A program made the translations under genes and the position numbers. The notes beneath the pieces were generated by a model that saw nothing but the letters and a program-made list of their open reading frames with translations, made no database searches and had not been told where the DNA came from. A stretch of DNA of 64,000 nucleotides. Origin: Halomarina halobia. GTDB taxonomy: Archaea > Halobacteriota > Halobacteria > Halobacteriales > Haloarculaceae. This document shows, piece by piece, positions 32,720 through 42,055 of this stretch. How positions within the stretch are numbered: position 1 is the first letter of the stretch; each line of letters begins with the position of its first letter. The stretch is taken from contig NZ_CP119992.1 of NCBI RefSeq assembly GCF_029338575.1, positions 372,001 through 436,000 on the forward strand, in the 5' to 3' direction.

Positions 32720-34030
32720 CTACGTCGACAGCGACTCGACGAAGCGGTCGAACGCGCCGCTCTCGGCGTGGACGTGCGCGTACGTGCCGAGCGTCCGGTA
32801 CTCGAGGAGGCCGTCGCGCTCGCCGTCGACCCCCCGGCCGCGCGCCACGTCGAACGCGAACCGCGCATCCGAACCCACGTCCGCCGTCGAGTAGTGGAAC
32901 TCGTGACCGCGGAGACGGTCGCCGCGACGGGCCGTGAGCGCGTCCGTCGTCGCCTCGAGTTCGACGTGGTCGAGCGCCTGATAGCGGTCGCGCATCCGCA
33001 CGTCCGCCGGGAGGACGCCGGCCATCTCGTGGGTCTCGCCGTCGGCCGTGGTGAGCGACTCCGCCATCGCCATCAGGCCGCCGCACTCCCCGAGGACCGG
33101 GAGCCCGTCGCTCGCGCGCCGTCCGAGTTCGGCGAGCGTTCCGCCGGCCGCCAGTTCGCGGCCGTGGAGTTCGGGGTAGCCGCCGGGGAGGTACACCCCG
33201 TCGCACTCCGGGATCGGGTCGCCCGCCACCGGCGAGAACGTCTCGACGACCGCTCGCTCGCGCAGGCGCTCGACCGTCGCCGGGTATCGAAAGGCGAAGG
33301 CGGCGTCCGCGGCGACGGCGACGCGCGCGGCGACCGGCGCGGCTGATCGAGCGGTTTCGGCCTTCGGCCCGGGGGGCTCGCGCGCGATCTCCGCCAGCCC
33401 CTCGACGTCGAGATGCTCGGCCGCCGCGTCGAGCGCGGCCGACGGGAGCGGCGCCTCGTCGCCCATGTGGAGGCCGAGGTGGCGGTCGGGGATCTCGAGG
33501 TCCTCGCGCGGCGGGAGCCGCCCGAGGTACGCGATGTCGGCGGGCAGCGCCTCGCGGATCCCCCGCTCGTGGCGGCCGCCGTGCGCGCGCTGGGCGATCA
33601 ACCCCACCACGTCCACGTCCCGCCCGATGACCTCGGCGTACTCGCGGAAGCCGAGCGCCGTCGCGGCCACGCTCTCCATGCCCGCCTTCGCGTCCGCGAC
33701 GAGCACGACCGGCAGGTCGAGCGCCTCGGCCACCATCGCGGTGCTCGACCCGGAGCCGTCGTACAGCCCCATCACGCCCTCGACGACGCACACGTCGCCC
33801 TCCCCGCGGTGGTAGTTGCGACGCGTCCCCTCCTCGCCCTCGAGCCACGGATCGAGCGTCCGCGAGGGGCGGCCGGCGACCGCGGCGTGGTGGCTCGGAT
33901 CGATGAAGTCCGGGCCGGCCTTCGCGGGCTGAACCTCGTACCCGGCGGCCGAGAGCGCGCGCAGCGTCGCGAGCGTGGCGACCGTCTTCCCCACGCCGGA
34001 GCTGACGCCGCCGAGGACGAACCCCCTCAC
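32720..34030 (-). CDS. cbiA: Cobyrinate a,c-diamide synthase CbiA
   Basis: 436 residues. The N-terminal dethiobiotin-synthetase-like P-loop FVLGGVSSGVGKT (about 4-16), the GPDFIDPSHHAAVAGRPSRTLDPWL block and VEGVMGLYDG are characteristic. The C-terminal class I glutamine amidotransferase-like domain has GVYLPGGYPELHG and VLGECGGLMAMAE (Cys nucleophile). It amidates the a and c side chains of cobyrinate using ATP and glutamine. It is the last gene of the cobN-cbiC-cbiE-cbiA unit, about 76 nt after cbiE. It is followed by the cbiT promoter. Confidence 0.93.
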   Translation of the reverse strand: MRGFVLGGVSSGVGKTVATLATLRALSAAGYEVQPAKAGPDFIDPSHHAAVAGRPSRTLDPWLEGEEGTRRNYHRGEGDVCVVEGVMGLYDGSGSSTAMVAEALDLPVVLVADAKAGMESVAATALGFREYAEVIGRDVDVVGLIAQRAHGGRHERGIREALPADIAYLGRLPPREDLEIPDRHLGLHMGDEAPLPSAALDAAAEHLDVEGLAEIAREPPGPKAETARSAAPVAARVAVAADAAFAFRYPATVERLRERAVVETFSPVAGDPIPECDGVYLPGGYPELHGRELAAGGTLAELGRRASDGLPVLGECGGLMAMAESLTTADGETHEMAGVLPADVRMRDRYQALDHVELEATTDALTARRGDRLRGHEFHYSTADVGSDARFAFDVARGRGVDGERDGLLEYRTLGTYAHVHAESGAFDRFVESLST

Positions 34031-34037
34031 CTGAATC

Positions 34038-34050
34038 CCCCCGTCGGGGG
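34038..34050. other. Small GC hairpin between cbiE and cbiA
   Basis: CCCCC-gtc-GGGGG in the 76-nt gap, the only sizeable gap in this unit. It could be an mRNA processing or stability element, or chance in GC-rich DNA. Confidence 0.25.
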
Positions 34051-34106
34051 TCGTGCTCCGTTCACCGCCGACCCGCCCGCGGCCGTCGTCGCGCCGGGAG
34101 CCGGCG

Positions 34107-34904
34107 TCATCTGGCCGTCCTCCGGACCGCGAGCACCGAGAGGTCCGAGAACGGCGTGTCGTCGCGGCCGTCGCCGCCGGCGTGCTCGGCGAGCCCCTCG
34201 AGGGTGTATCGGCGGATCGCCTCGTCCTCGTGGGTCAGTCGCTCGCAGACCAGCGCGTCGAGATCGGCGTCTGCGCCGCGGTCGAGCAGGAAGGCCGCGA
34301 CGTCGCCCGGCATCCAGTCGAACGGCCGCGGCAGGACGAGCAGGTGACGGTCGCCGACGGCGGCCGCCAGCCGCTCCAGGTCGGCCTCGATCGGCCCGCT
34401 CTTGTGCAGCGTGACGAACGTCGTCCCCTCCATCGGGGTGCGCGCGCGGCTGGCCGCCACCTGTAGCGACGAGATGCCCGGTATCACGCGCACCGGCGCG
34501 TCCACGGCCCGCTGAACCTTCCCGACGAACTGGTAGCCCGAGTGGTTCGGATCGCCCATGAGGACCGCCACCCCGCGCTCGCCGCCGGCCACGCGCTCCG
34601 CGAACGCGGCGAGCGTCTCGGCCTCGTCGCGATAGCCGCAGGCGAGCAGGTCGGCATCGGTCACCCCGGCGACGAACTCGACCACGGTCGAGAAGCCGAC
34701 CACGACGTCGGCCTCCCGGATCGCCCGCTCGCCGCGGGGCGTGAGGTACTCGGGGTTCCCCGGACCGATCCCGACGGCGCGGACGGGGCCGACCCCGTCC
34801 GCGCCGGAACCGGCGGGGTCCTCGATCGGCTCGGGCTCGGCAGCGGCCACGTCCGCGGGATCGGCCGGTGCGGAGCCGGCCTCCGGGTCGGACGTTCCGC
34901 TCAC
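34107..34904 (-). CDS. cbiE: Cobalt-precorrin-7 C5-methyltransferase CbiE
   Basis: 265 residues. After a ~40-residue acidic extension come VRAVGIGPGNPEYLTPRGERAI, DVVVGFSTVVEFV, VAVLMGDPNHSGYQFVGKVQ, VRVIPGISSLQVAASRA and FVTLHKSGPIEADLERL, matching the CbiE tetrapyrrole methylase. It methylates C5 late in ring construction and works with CbiT, which in bacteria is often fused to it as CobL; here the two are separate and in different units. It overlaps cbiC by 4 nt. Confidence 0.92.
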   Translation of the reverse strand: MSGTSDPEAGSAPADPADVAAAEPEPIEDPAGSGADGVGPVRAVGIGPGNPEYLTPRGERAIREADVVVGFSTVVEFVAGVTDADLLACGYRDEAETLAAFAERVAGGERGVAVLMGDPNHSGYQFVGKVQRAVDAPVRVIPGISSLQVAASRARTPMEGTTFVTLHKSGPIEADLERLAAAVGDRHLLVLPRPFDWMPGDVAAFLLDRGADADLDALVCERLTHEDEAIRRYTLEGLAEHAGGDGRDDTPFSDLSVLAVRRTAR

Positions 34905-35668
34905 GCGGCCCCCCCGTCGTCCCCGGAGCCGGGGGGTAGCTCGAGTTCCCCGGTCCGAACGTCCGTCGCCACGTGGATCAGCTCGTTCGTCAGCGCCGCC
35001 GCCAGCCCGCTGCCGCCGCGCCGACCGACGTGCGTGATCGCCGGCACGCCGCGGGCTTCACACGCCTCGCGGATCCTCGCCCGGCTCTCCTCGGCCTTGA
35101 CGAAGCCGACGGGGTGCGCGAGGACCACCGCGGGGCGCGTCCCCTGTTCGATGCAGTCGGCGAGGGCGAGCGCCGCCGTCGGCGCGTTGCCGACGGTCAC
35201 GACCGAGCCGTCGAGCGCGCCCTCGCCGTCGAGTTCGAGCATCGACGCCGCGGTGCGGGTCATCCCGGTTCGCTCCGCGAGCTCCGTCCCCCGGCCGATC
35301 GCCTTGATCACCTCGCAGTCGTGACCCCGGCCGGTGATCCCGGCTTTCACCATCGTGATGTCGGTCACGACGGTCGCCGCGTCGAGGACCGCCCGCGCGC
35401 CCGCTCGGACGGGGGCGTCCTCGTCGGGATCGCCGTCGGGACCGGTCCCGGTGAAGCGAAGCAGGTGCTGGAACTCGATGTCGCCCATCGAGTGGACCGA
35501 CTTCTGGCGGAGCCGATCGGCGAGCGTCTCGTCGGGGACGAACTCCCGGACGATGTCCATGCTCGTCTCGGCGATCTCCATCGCGTTCCGGGTAGTCGCC
35601 CCGAGGTCGGCGTACTCCTCGTCGAAATCCGGCTCGGCCCTCGCTCCGGTTTCGGGGCGATCAGTCAT
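34901..35668 (-). CDS. cbiC: Cobalt-precorrin-8 methylmutase CbiC
   Basis: 255 residues. Motifs of CbiC/CobH are clear: KSVHSMGDIEFQHLLRFTG (the active His region), ARAVLDAATVVTDITMVKAGI, GNAPTAALALADCIEQGTRPAVVLAHPVGFVKAEESR and PAITHVGRRGGSGLAAALTNELI. The enzyme moves a methyl group from C11 to C12 to make cobyrinate. It starts inside the end of cobN (8-nt overlap) and overlaps cbiE by 4 nt, so the three are tightly coupled. Confidence 0.95.
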   Translation of the reverse strand: MTDRPETGARAEPDFDEEYADLGATTRNAMEIAETSMDIVREFVPDETLADRLRQKSVHSMGDIEFQHLLRFTGTGPDGDPDEDAPVRAGARAVLDAATVVTDITMVKAGITGRGHDCEVIKAIGRGTELAERTGMTRTAASMLELDGEGALDGSVVTVGNAPTAALALADCIEQGTRPAVVLAHPVGFVKAEESRARIREACEARGVPAITHVGRRGGSGLAAALTNELIHVATDVRTGELELPPGSGDDGGAA

Positions 35669-38600
35669 CGGTCGTCACCTCCGCGCGGTCGTCCGCGGTC
35701 CGCGCCTCGAGGTCGCCCTCGACGGCCAGGTTGAGGTCCCGCAGGCGATCCGACGTCTCCCGGTCGGCGTCCCAGAGGTCGCGGTCGATCGCCTCCAGCA
35801 GCGTCCCGGTGATCGACTCGAGCGCCCAGGGGTTGACCTCGCGCATCCACGCCCGCCGCTCCTCGTCGAGGGCGAACCGCTCTGCGACGCCCTCCCACAG
35901 GCGGTCGGAGACGACGCCCGTCGTCGCGTCCCAGCCGAGCACCACGTCGACCGTCGTCGAGAGGTCGCCCGCGCCCTTGTAGCCGTGTTCCTCCATCGAG
36001 TCGAGCCAGTCGGGGTTCAGCACGCGGGCGCGCATCGCCTTTCGGACCTTCTCCTCGTTCGTGTACACCGAGACGTTGTCCGGATCCGAGGAGTCGCCGA
36101 CGTACGAGGCGGGCTCCGCGCCGGCGACCTCCGCGACCGCGGAGATGAACCCGCCGTGGAAGGCGTACCAGTCCGAGGAGTCGAACTCGTCCTGCTCCAT
36201 CGTGTCCTCGATCTTCACGGTCGCGTCGACGTTCGAGAGGCGGCGCTCGAAGGCGTCGTGCGCCGCCGTGACCCGTCCGCGCTTGCCCATCGCGTAGCCG
36301 CCCCACCGGACGTACACCGACGCGAGGTCCGCGCGGTCCTCCCAGTTGCCCTCGTCCACGGCCTTGTTCGTGCCGGCCCCGTAGCCGCCGGGCGTGGTCG
36401 TGAAGACGCGGTGGGTCGCGGCGCGCTCGGCCTCGTCCGCGTCGAGCCCCTCCGCCGCCAGCTCCTCGGCCTCCTCCTCGACGTGCTTCTTGACGTAGTT
36501 CCGCTCGTGGGGTTCGTCGAGCGCGACCACCGCCTCGACGGCGTCGTGGATCACGTCGGCCGCCGCCGGGAAGGCGTCGCGGAACAGCCCCGAGACGCGC
36601 GTGGTCACGTCGATCCGCGGCCGACCCAGTTCGTCGAGCGGGATCGGCACCACGTCGTCGATTCGACCCGCGTCGGTCCACCGCGGCTCGACGCCCATGA
36701 GCGCGAGCACCTGCGCGATCGTCTCGCCGCGGGTGCGGACGGTGGGCGTCCCCCACGCGACGACCCCGATCTCCTCGGGATACTCGCCGCGCTCCTCGCG
36801 GTGCCGTTCGAGGACGCCCTCGGCGACGTCCCGCCCGACCTCCCAGGCGTGCCTGGCGGGTACCTTCCGGGGGTCGAGCGTGTAGAAGTTCCGGGCCGTG
36901 GGCAGCAGGTCGACGCCGCCGCGGGTGGGCGCGCCCGACCCGCCCGGCGGGACGTACTCGCCGGAGAGCGCGTCCGCGGTACGGGGGACTTCGTCCGCCG
37001 CGCCGCGAACGCGGGGGGCGGCCTCCTCACAGATGAACGCGAGCACCTCCCGGAGGTCGTCGTGCGCGCCGGGGGTCGCCCTCGCGTCGCCGATCGTGTC
37101 GACGTCGACGACGAGCAGGTTGACGTTCACCTCGTCGTCCGGTCCGGCCACCCGCTCGGAGGCCGGCAGGTCGAAGTCGTGCTCGGCGAGCGTCGAGACG
37201 AGGTCCACGCAGGTGTCGTAGACCGCGTCGGCCGCCCGTGCGTAGGTCATGCCGAGGGCGTCGTCGTAGGCCCCCGGCGAGTCGAGCATCGCCTCGTAGT
37301 CGACGCCGAGCGCGCCGGCGACGCTCTCGCGCAGCGAGGGCGCGCCCGCGTTCTCCAGCCGTGTCAGCGCCACGAGGTACTCCACCAGCCGATCGCCCGC
37401 GGGCGGTTCGGACATGGTGTGCAGCCCCAGCCGGATCTGCGTCGTCTTGACGTCCGTCAGGTACTCGTGGATCCGCTCGACGAGCTCGTCGATCTCGACC
37501 TCGTCGCCCTCGATCGCGCCCTCGGCGAGCGTCGAGCCGGCCTCCTCGGGGCCGCGGACGTCGACCGTCTCGTCCACGGTCCCCGCGACGCCGAGCTCGA
37601 CCGCGAGGTCGAGGTCGTCGACGGCCTCGCGGATGTGCGCCGCGAGGTGCTCGCCCTCGTCGGCTCGGGCGGCCGTCATCCCGGCCTCGCGGTACTGGTC
37701 GGCCAGCTCTTCGAGCGCCGCCAGCTCGTCGTACGTGCCGGCGTTTCGCATCACCGGCGTCAGGTAGTCGACGACGGCGGCGTACGACCGGCGCTTCGCC
37801 TGCGTTCCCTCCCCGGGGTTGTTCACGATGTACGGGTAGACGTTCGGGAGGTCGGCGATCAGCGCGTCGGGGGCGCTCTCGCCGTTCAGTCCCACGGTCT
37901 TCCCGGGCAGCCACTCAAGCGATCCGTGGGTACCGAGGTGGACGACCGCGTCGGCCTCGAACGCGTTCCGGAGCCAGGCGTAGAACGCGACGTAGTCGTG
38001 GGGCGGCTGCAGGTCCGAGTCGTGGTACACCTTCGAGGGGTCCATCCCGAACCCGCGCGGGGGCTGGACCGTCACGAGGACGTTCCCGAACTCGACGCCC
38101 GGGACGGCGAACGGTCGGTCGGGAGGGTCGCCCCACTCCGCCACCACGTGCTCTCTGAACCGCTCGTCGCGGGCCTCGAACCACGCCGCGTACCGCTCCG
38201 GGGACACCACGTCCACGGACCGCTCGCGGACGTCCTCGGGGGCGACCCAGCGGTCGTCGAGGGTGAGCTGCGACGTCAGGCGGTCGACGAGCGCCCGCCC
38301 GCTCTCCGGGCGCTCCCCGCCCAGGTCGTAGCCGCGAGCCGCGAGTTCCTCGAGCAGGTTGACCGTGCTCTCGGGGGAGTCGAGCCCGAACGCGGTGCCG
38401 ATGCCGTCGTCGCTCGGCGGGTAGTTGTGCAGCACGACCGCGACGCGCTTCTCGTCGTTCGGCGTGTGCCGAAGCGTCGCCCAGTTGACCGCGAGCCGCG
38501 CGGCGTGTGCCACCCGGTCGTCGATCGGGAAGTGCTGCTTCGGCGCGCTGCCGATCCCCGCCTCGTCGTCCATCCGCTCCTTCCCGCTGATGGGGTGAGT

Positions 38601-39545
38601 GATGACGTTGCCGTCGAACTCCGGGAGCGCCACCGACAGCGCGAGTTCGAAGCCCATGACGCCCGCGTCGCTCGCCTCGTAGCGGGCCCGGGAGCGCATC
38701 GTCGTGATCGTCTGGATCACCGGGACGCCGAGCCGGTCGAGGAAGACGCGTTCGGCGTTCTTCCCCTCGTCGCTCGCCGAGCGCCCGCGCTCGTCCATGG
38801 ACAGCGAGAACATGAACGAGGACAGGACCGCGTCGACGATCGGTTCGCCGTCGCGGAGCAGCCAGTTGTCCGCGATCCACTCGGCGTCGCGCTGCCCGTC
38901 GGCGTCGGTCGCCGGGTTGCAGAACACTGGGAGCGCGTTCGCCCCGAGCGCCTCCACCGCGCGAACCTGGGCGTCCACGTACCTGGTGTTCTCGTGGGTC
39001 CAGTGGGACTCGTAGAACCAGATCCCGACCGTCGGCGCGGCGGGGTCCAGCTCCGAGAGCAGTTCCTCGTACTCGATCCCGGGGTGATCGGGGTGGTAGA
39101 CGCCCTCGGTGGGGAGCGCCGCGGGGTCGTCGTACTCGTCGTCACGACCGCCGTACTCGACGGCGAGGTAGCGACAGAGGTTCTCGAGGTTGATCGTCCC
39201 GCCGCGCTCCAGGTACTCGTAGACGCGCTCGCGCCCTTCCTCGGAGACGGTCGTGTCCTCGACCGCGAAGGCGTCGCCGGTGGACTTGACGACAAGCGGG
39301 ACGCCCGCCTCGTCCAACCGGCCGACGGCGTACTCGTACCCCGGCATGCTGTCCTCGGCCCCGTGGAGCCAGAGGATCGCGGCCGAGGCGGCCGACAGTT
39401 CGTCGACGAACGCCTCCACGTCCGAGTCCTCCTCCAGGTCGCTCTCCGAGCGGACGACCAGTTCGATCCCGTCGAGTCGGTCCGCCGCTCGCTGAACGGA
39501 GCCGAGTTCGTTCTCCGTCGCGGTGTAGATGCCGAGTCGTGTCAT
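35661..39545 (-). CDS. cobN: Cobaltochelatase large subunit CobN
   Basis: 1294 residues, normal for CobN/BchH. Recognisable blocks include YLERGGTINLENLCRYLAVEYG near residue 135, VGIWFYESHWTHENTRYVDA, PVFCNPATDADGQ, VLHNYPPSDDGIGTAFGLDSPES, HLGTHGSLEWLPGK, TPGGYGAGTNKAVDEGNWEDR and GYKGAGDLSTTVDVVLGWDATTG. CobN inserts cobalt into the corrin ring in the aerobic pathway using an AAA+ partner pair. Here that partner is probably the divergent ChlID. Finding CobN with an otherwise early-cobalt (CbiX) gene set is unusual by bacterial standards. It may act as a second cobalt entry point or have a different ring substrate. Confidence 0.95.
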   Translation of the reverse strand: MTRLGIYTATENELGSVQRAADRLDGIELVVRSESDLEEDSDVEAFVDELSAASAAILWLHGAEDSMPGYEYAVGRLDEAGVPLVVKSTGDAFAVEDTTVSEEGRERVYEYLERGGTINLENLCRYLAVEYGGRDDEYDDPAALPTEGVYHPDHPGIEYEELLSELDPAAPTVGIWFYESHWTHENTRYVDAQVRAVEALGANALPVFCNPATDADGQRDAEWIADNWLLRDGEPIVDAVLSSFMFSLSMDERGRSASDEGKNAERVFLDRLGVPVIQTITTMRSRARYEASDAGVMGFELALSVALPEFDGNVITHPISGKERMDDEAGIGSAPKQHFPIDDRVAHAARLAVNWATLRHTPNDEKRVAVVLHNYPPSDDGIGTAFGLDSPESTVNLLEELAARGYDLGGERPESGRALVDRLTSQLTLDDRWVAPEDVRERSVDVVSPERYAAWFEARDERFREHVVAEWGDPPDRPFAVPGVEFGNVLVTVQPPRGFGMDPSKVYHDSDLQPPHDYVAFYAWLRNAFEADAVVHLGTHGSLEWLPGKTVGLNGESAPDALIADLPNVYPYIVNNPGEGTQAKRRSYAAVVDYLTPVMRNAGTYDELAALEELADQYREAGMTAARADEGEHLAAHIREAVDDLDLAVELGVAGTVDETVDVRGPEEAGSTLAEGAIEGDEVEIDELVERIHEYLTDVKTTQIRLGLHTMSEPPAGDRLVEYLVALTRLENAGAPSLRESVAGALGVDYEAMLDSPGAYDDALGMTYARAADAVYDTCVDLVSTLAEHDFDLPASERVAGPDDEVNVNLLVVDVDTIGDARATPGAHDDLREVLAFICEEAAPRVRGAADEVPRTADALSGEYVPPGGSGAPTRGGVDLLPTARNFYTLDPRKVPARHAWEVGRDVAEGVLERHREERGEYPEEIGVVAWGTPTVRTRGETIAQVLALMGVEPRWTDAGRIDDVVPIPLDELGRPRIDVTTRVSGLFRDAFPAAADVIHDAVEAVVALDEPHERNYVKKHVEEEAEELAAEGLDADEAERAATHRVFTTTPGGYGAGTNKAVDEGNWEDRADLASVYVRWGGYAMGKRGRVTAAHDAFERRLSNVDATVKIEDTMEQDEFDSSDWYAFHGGFISAVAEVAGAEPASYVGDSSDPDNVSVYTNEEKVRKAMRARVLNPDWLDSMEEHGYKGAGDLSTTVDVVLGWDATTGVVSDRLWEGVAERFALDEERRAWMREVNPWALESITGTLLEAIDRDLWDADRETSDRLRDLNLAVEGDLEARTADDRAEVTTDD

Positions 39546-39578
39546 AGTTATTTAAACTGGTGTTGTATTAACGCAAGT
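39546..39578. promoter_or_regulatory. 33-bp bidirectional promoter between cobN and chlID
   Basis: Only 33 bp separate the divergent start codons. On the plus strand TTTAAA (39551-39556) lies 23-28 nt before the chlID ATG. On the minus strand TTAATAC (39571-39565) lies 20-26 nt before the cobN ATG. Both spacings predict leaderless transcripts. The cobN TATA sits inside GTTGTATTAACG (39562-39573), the motif shared with the cbiT promoter. Confidence 0.65.
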
Positions 39579-41711
39579 ATGGTTGCTGACCCCCCGCGCA
39601 AAAAGATATCGACCGTCCCCTTCCCGGCGATCGTCGGGCAGGAGTCGCTCAAGCGGGTGCTGTTGATCGCCGGCGCGAACGACGACCTCGGCGGCGTCCT
39701 GCTCTCGGGGGAGAAGGGAACGGCGAAGTCGACCGCGGTGCGGTCGTTCGTCGATCTCCTCCCGCGCCAGCGCGCGGTGGCCGACTGCGCCTACGGCTGC
39801 TCGCCGGACGACCCCGCGGCGCAGTGTGCGGACTGTCGGGATCGGGACGATCCGCCGGTCGAGACGCGATCGGTGCCGCTCGTGACGCTGCCGCTCGGCG
39901 CGACGCGGGATCGCGTGGTCGGGACGCTGTCGATCGAGGACGCGCTCGCGGGCGAGGCCGACTTCGATCCCGGACTGCTGGCGCGCGCCAACCGGGGGTT
40001 CCTCTACGTCGACGAGATCAACCTGCTCGACGACCACCTGGTCGACGTGTTGCTCGACGCGGCCGCGAGCGGCGTCAACGTCGTCGAACGCGACGGGGTC
40101 AGCGTCAGCCACCCGTCCCGCTTCGCGCTGATCGGCACGATGAACCCCGAGGAGGGGGACCTCCGCCCCCAACTGCGCGATCGGTTCGACCTCCGGGCGA
40201 CCGTCGAGGGGTGTCGCGACGTGGCCGACCGCGTCGAGATCATCGAGCGGGCGCTGACCCGGACCGACGACGGGCGCGCCTTCGCCGCGGAGTACGACGA
40301 GAGCGTGGCGGCGCTCGGCGAGACGGTGAGCGCCGCTCGCGGGGCGCTCCCGTCCGTCACGTTGCCCGCGGAGCTGAAGCGGACGATCGCGGAGCTGTGT
40401 CTGGACGCGGGCGTGGACGGCCACCGCGCCGACATCGCGACCGCCCGCGCGGCGATCGCGCTCGCGGCCCTCGACGGCCGGACGACGGTGATCGAGTCGG
40501 ACGTGCGCGAGGCGGCGTCCTACGCGCTCCCCCACCGTCTGCGGAGCACGCCGTTCGAGGAGCCGCCGGATCCCGACGAGTTGCTGGACGAGCACTTCGA
40601 CGAGCGGGGGGACGCGAGCGACGGCGACGCCGATCCGGCAGACGACGGCGACGGGGAGAACGGGAACGCCGACGCGGACGGTGATGGCGATGCGGACGCG
40701 GACGGTGACGCCGACGGCGCACCGGACCAGTCCGACGGCGACGGGGACGGCCCGACCGATCGACCGGAGTCGGCCTCCGACCCCCCGCCCGAGGCCGAGA
40801 CCGAAGCACCCGGCGACGGATCGTCGGGCGGGAGCGCCGGCGACCGCGACGCCGACGGGGACGCCGGCGATTCCAGCGACGGTGCCGAGGAGGCCGCGCC
40901 CGTCGTTCCCGGGCAGCGGCGAGCCGAGATCGGCGAGGGGCGATCGCCGGAGGTCGCGGCACCCGACGCCGAGGGCGCGGACGGCGGACGCGGAACGCGG
41001 GTCGGCGCGCCGCCGACGGTCGGCGATCGGGGCCTCCGGGTCCGAACCGAACCCGCGACGGGCGACGATCCGGTCGACGCCGCCGCTTCCGTGCGGGCGG
41101 CGGTCTCGCGGGGAAGCGCTCGCGTCGAGTCCCGCGACCTAAGGCGCACGGTGCGGACAAGCGAGGCGTCGTCGGTCGTCGTCTTCGCGGTCGACGCCAG
41201 CGCGTCAATGCGTCCGGCGATGCGGGCCGCCAAGGGCGTCGTCCTCGACTTCCTCCGGGGCGCGTACCGGCGGCGCGACGAGGTCGCCTTCGTCGCCTTC
41301 GCGGGCGAGGACGCCGACGTCCTGCTCCCGCCGACCCGGAGCGTCTCTCTCGCGGCCCGGCACCTCAAGGAGCTACCGACGGGCGACCGGACGCCCCTGC
41401 CGGCGGGTCTCGATACCGCCCGCCGGGTGATCGACCGCGCGGACTCGGACGCGAGCGTGGTCGTGCTCGTGACCGACGGACGGGCGAACGTCTCCGACGG
41501 GAGTCCGACGGCGGCGACGCGGCGCGCGGCGCGGAGGCTCGCCGCCGCCGGCGCGCACGTCGTCGTGGTTGACGCCGCGTCGGATCGGGGCGCGGGACTC
41601 TCCGGCGTCGTCGCCGAAGAGACCGACGGCGAGACGGTACCGCTGTCGGCGCTGACGCCCGAGGTCGTCGAGGCGGCCCTCGACGCCGCCGGGGAGGGGC
41701 GATCCCGGTGA
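39579..41711 (+). CDS. chlID: ChlI-ChlD fusion: AAA+/VWA chelatase subunit
   Basis: 710 residues from ATG 39579; the open frame far upstream is the cobN shadow. The N-terminal AAA+ domain (1-330) has LLSGEKGTAKSTA (Walker A), GFLYVDEINLLDDHLVDVLL (Walker B) and a four-Cys insert (CAYGCSPDDPAAQCADC) that may bind zinc. A ~165-residue acidic Asp/Gly/Ala linker (about 340-505) follows. The C-terminal VWA domain has the MIDAS motif VFAVDASASMRPAM and TDGRANVSDG. Such fusions replace separate ChlI/ChlD or CobS/CobT subunits. With divergent cobN, it is the likely ATPase partner for cobalt insertion. Confidence 0.93.
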   Translation: MVADPPRKKISTVPFPAIVGQESLKRVLLIAGANDDLGGVLLSGEKGTAKSTAVRSFVDLLPRQRAVADCAYGCSPDDPAAQCADCRDRDDPPVETRSVPLVTLPLGATRDRVVGTLSIEDALAGEADFDPGLLARANRGFLYVDEINLLDDHLVDVLLDAAASGVNVVERDGVSVSHPSRFALIGTMNPEEGDLRPQLRDRFDLRATVEGCRDVADRVEIIERALTRTDDGRAFAAEYDESVAALGETVSAARGALPSVTLPAELKRTIAELCLDAGVDGHRADIATARAAIALAALDGRTTVIESDVREAASYALPHRLRSTPFEEPPDPDELLDEHFDERGDASDGDADPADDGDGENGNADADGDGDADADGDADGAPDQSDGDGDGPTDRPESASDPPPEAETEAPGDGSSGGSAGDRDADGDAGDSSDGAEEAAPVVPGQRRAEIGEGRSPEVAAPDAEGADGGRGTRVGAPPTVGDRGLRVRTEPATGDDPVDAAASVRAAVSRGSARVESRDLRRTVRTSEASSVVVFAVDASASMRPAMRAAKGVVLDFLRGAYRRRDEVAFVAFAGEDADVLLPPTRSVSLAARHLKELPTGDRTPLPAGLDTARRVIDRADSDASVVVLVTDGRANVSDGSPTAATRRAARRLAAAGAHVVVVDAASDRGAGLSGVVAEETDGETVPLSALTPEVVEAALDAAGEGRSR

Positions 41712-42040
41712 AGCGTCGCACGCCCGACCGGGAGGCTCACGGACAGGTCGCTCACGTGTTCGTCTGCACCACCCGTCGTGATTCGGAACACGCGTGCTGC
41801 GGGGCGGTGGGCGGCGACGCGGTCCTCGAGGCGGTGACGGACTGGCTCCGGTACCGCGACGCCTTCTGGTCCGACGTGTCGGTGAGCACCACGTCGTGTC
41901 TCGGACTCTGCAGCGAGGACGGCGCGGCGCTCACGGTCCAGCCCCACGACGAGTGGTACTCCGACGTGCGCGCCGCGGACGTCCCCGCGCTGCTCGAAGG
42001 GACGGTGGGGACGGAGGTCGGTGACCCCGTCCGGGAGTAA
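41708..42040 (+). CDS. Thioredoxin-like 2Fe-2S ferredoxin
   Basis: 110 residues from a GTG (41708) overlapping the chlID stop (GTGA). VFVCTTRRDSEHACC (Cys20, Cys30, Cys31) and TTSCLGLCSEDG (Cys64, Cys68) match thioredoxin-like 2Fe-2S ferredoxins, with a C-terminal EWYSDVRAADVPALLEG tail. It resembles the C-terminal domain of CbiX (VAVCTNRTC, TSCLGRCGDGP, VWYGGV), so the same module occurs both fused and free. It probably serves redox or cobalt-handling steps with ChlID/CobN. Confidence 0.85.
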   Translation: MKRRTPDREAHGQVAHVFVCTTRRDSEHACCGAVGGDAVLEAVTDWLRYRDAFWSDVSVSTTSCLGLCSEDGAALTVQPHDEWYSDVRAADVPALLEGTVGTEVGDPVRE

Positions 42041-42055
42041 CGCGGTCGGGAGCGG

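Noticed and set aside
35334..39578. Upstream part of the very long plus-strand frame that ends with chlID
   Set aside because: The first ~1400 codons are antisense to cobN and cbiC. Real chlID starts at 39579, next to the promoter.
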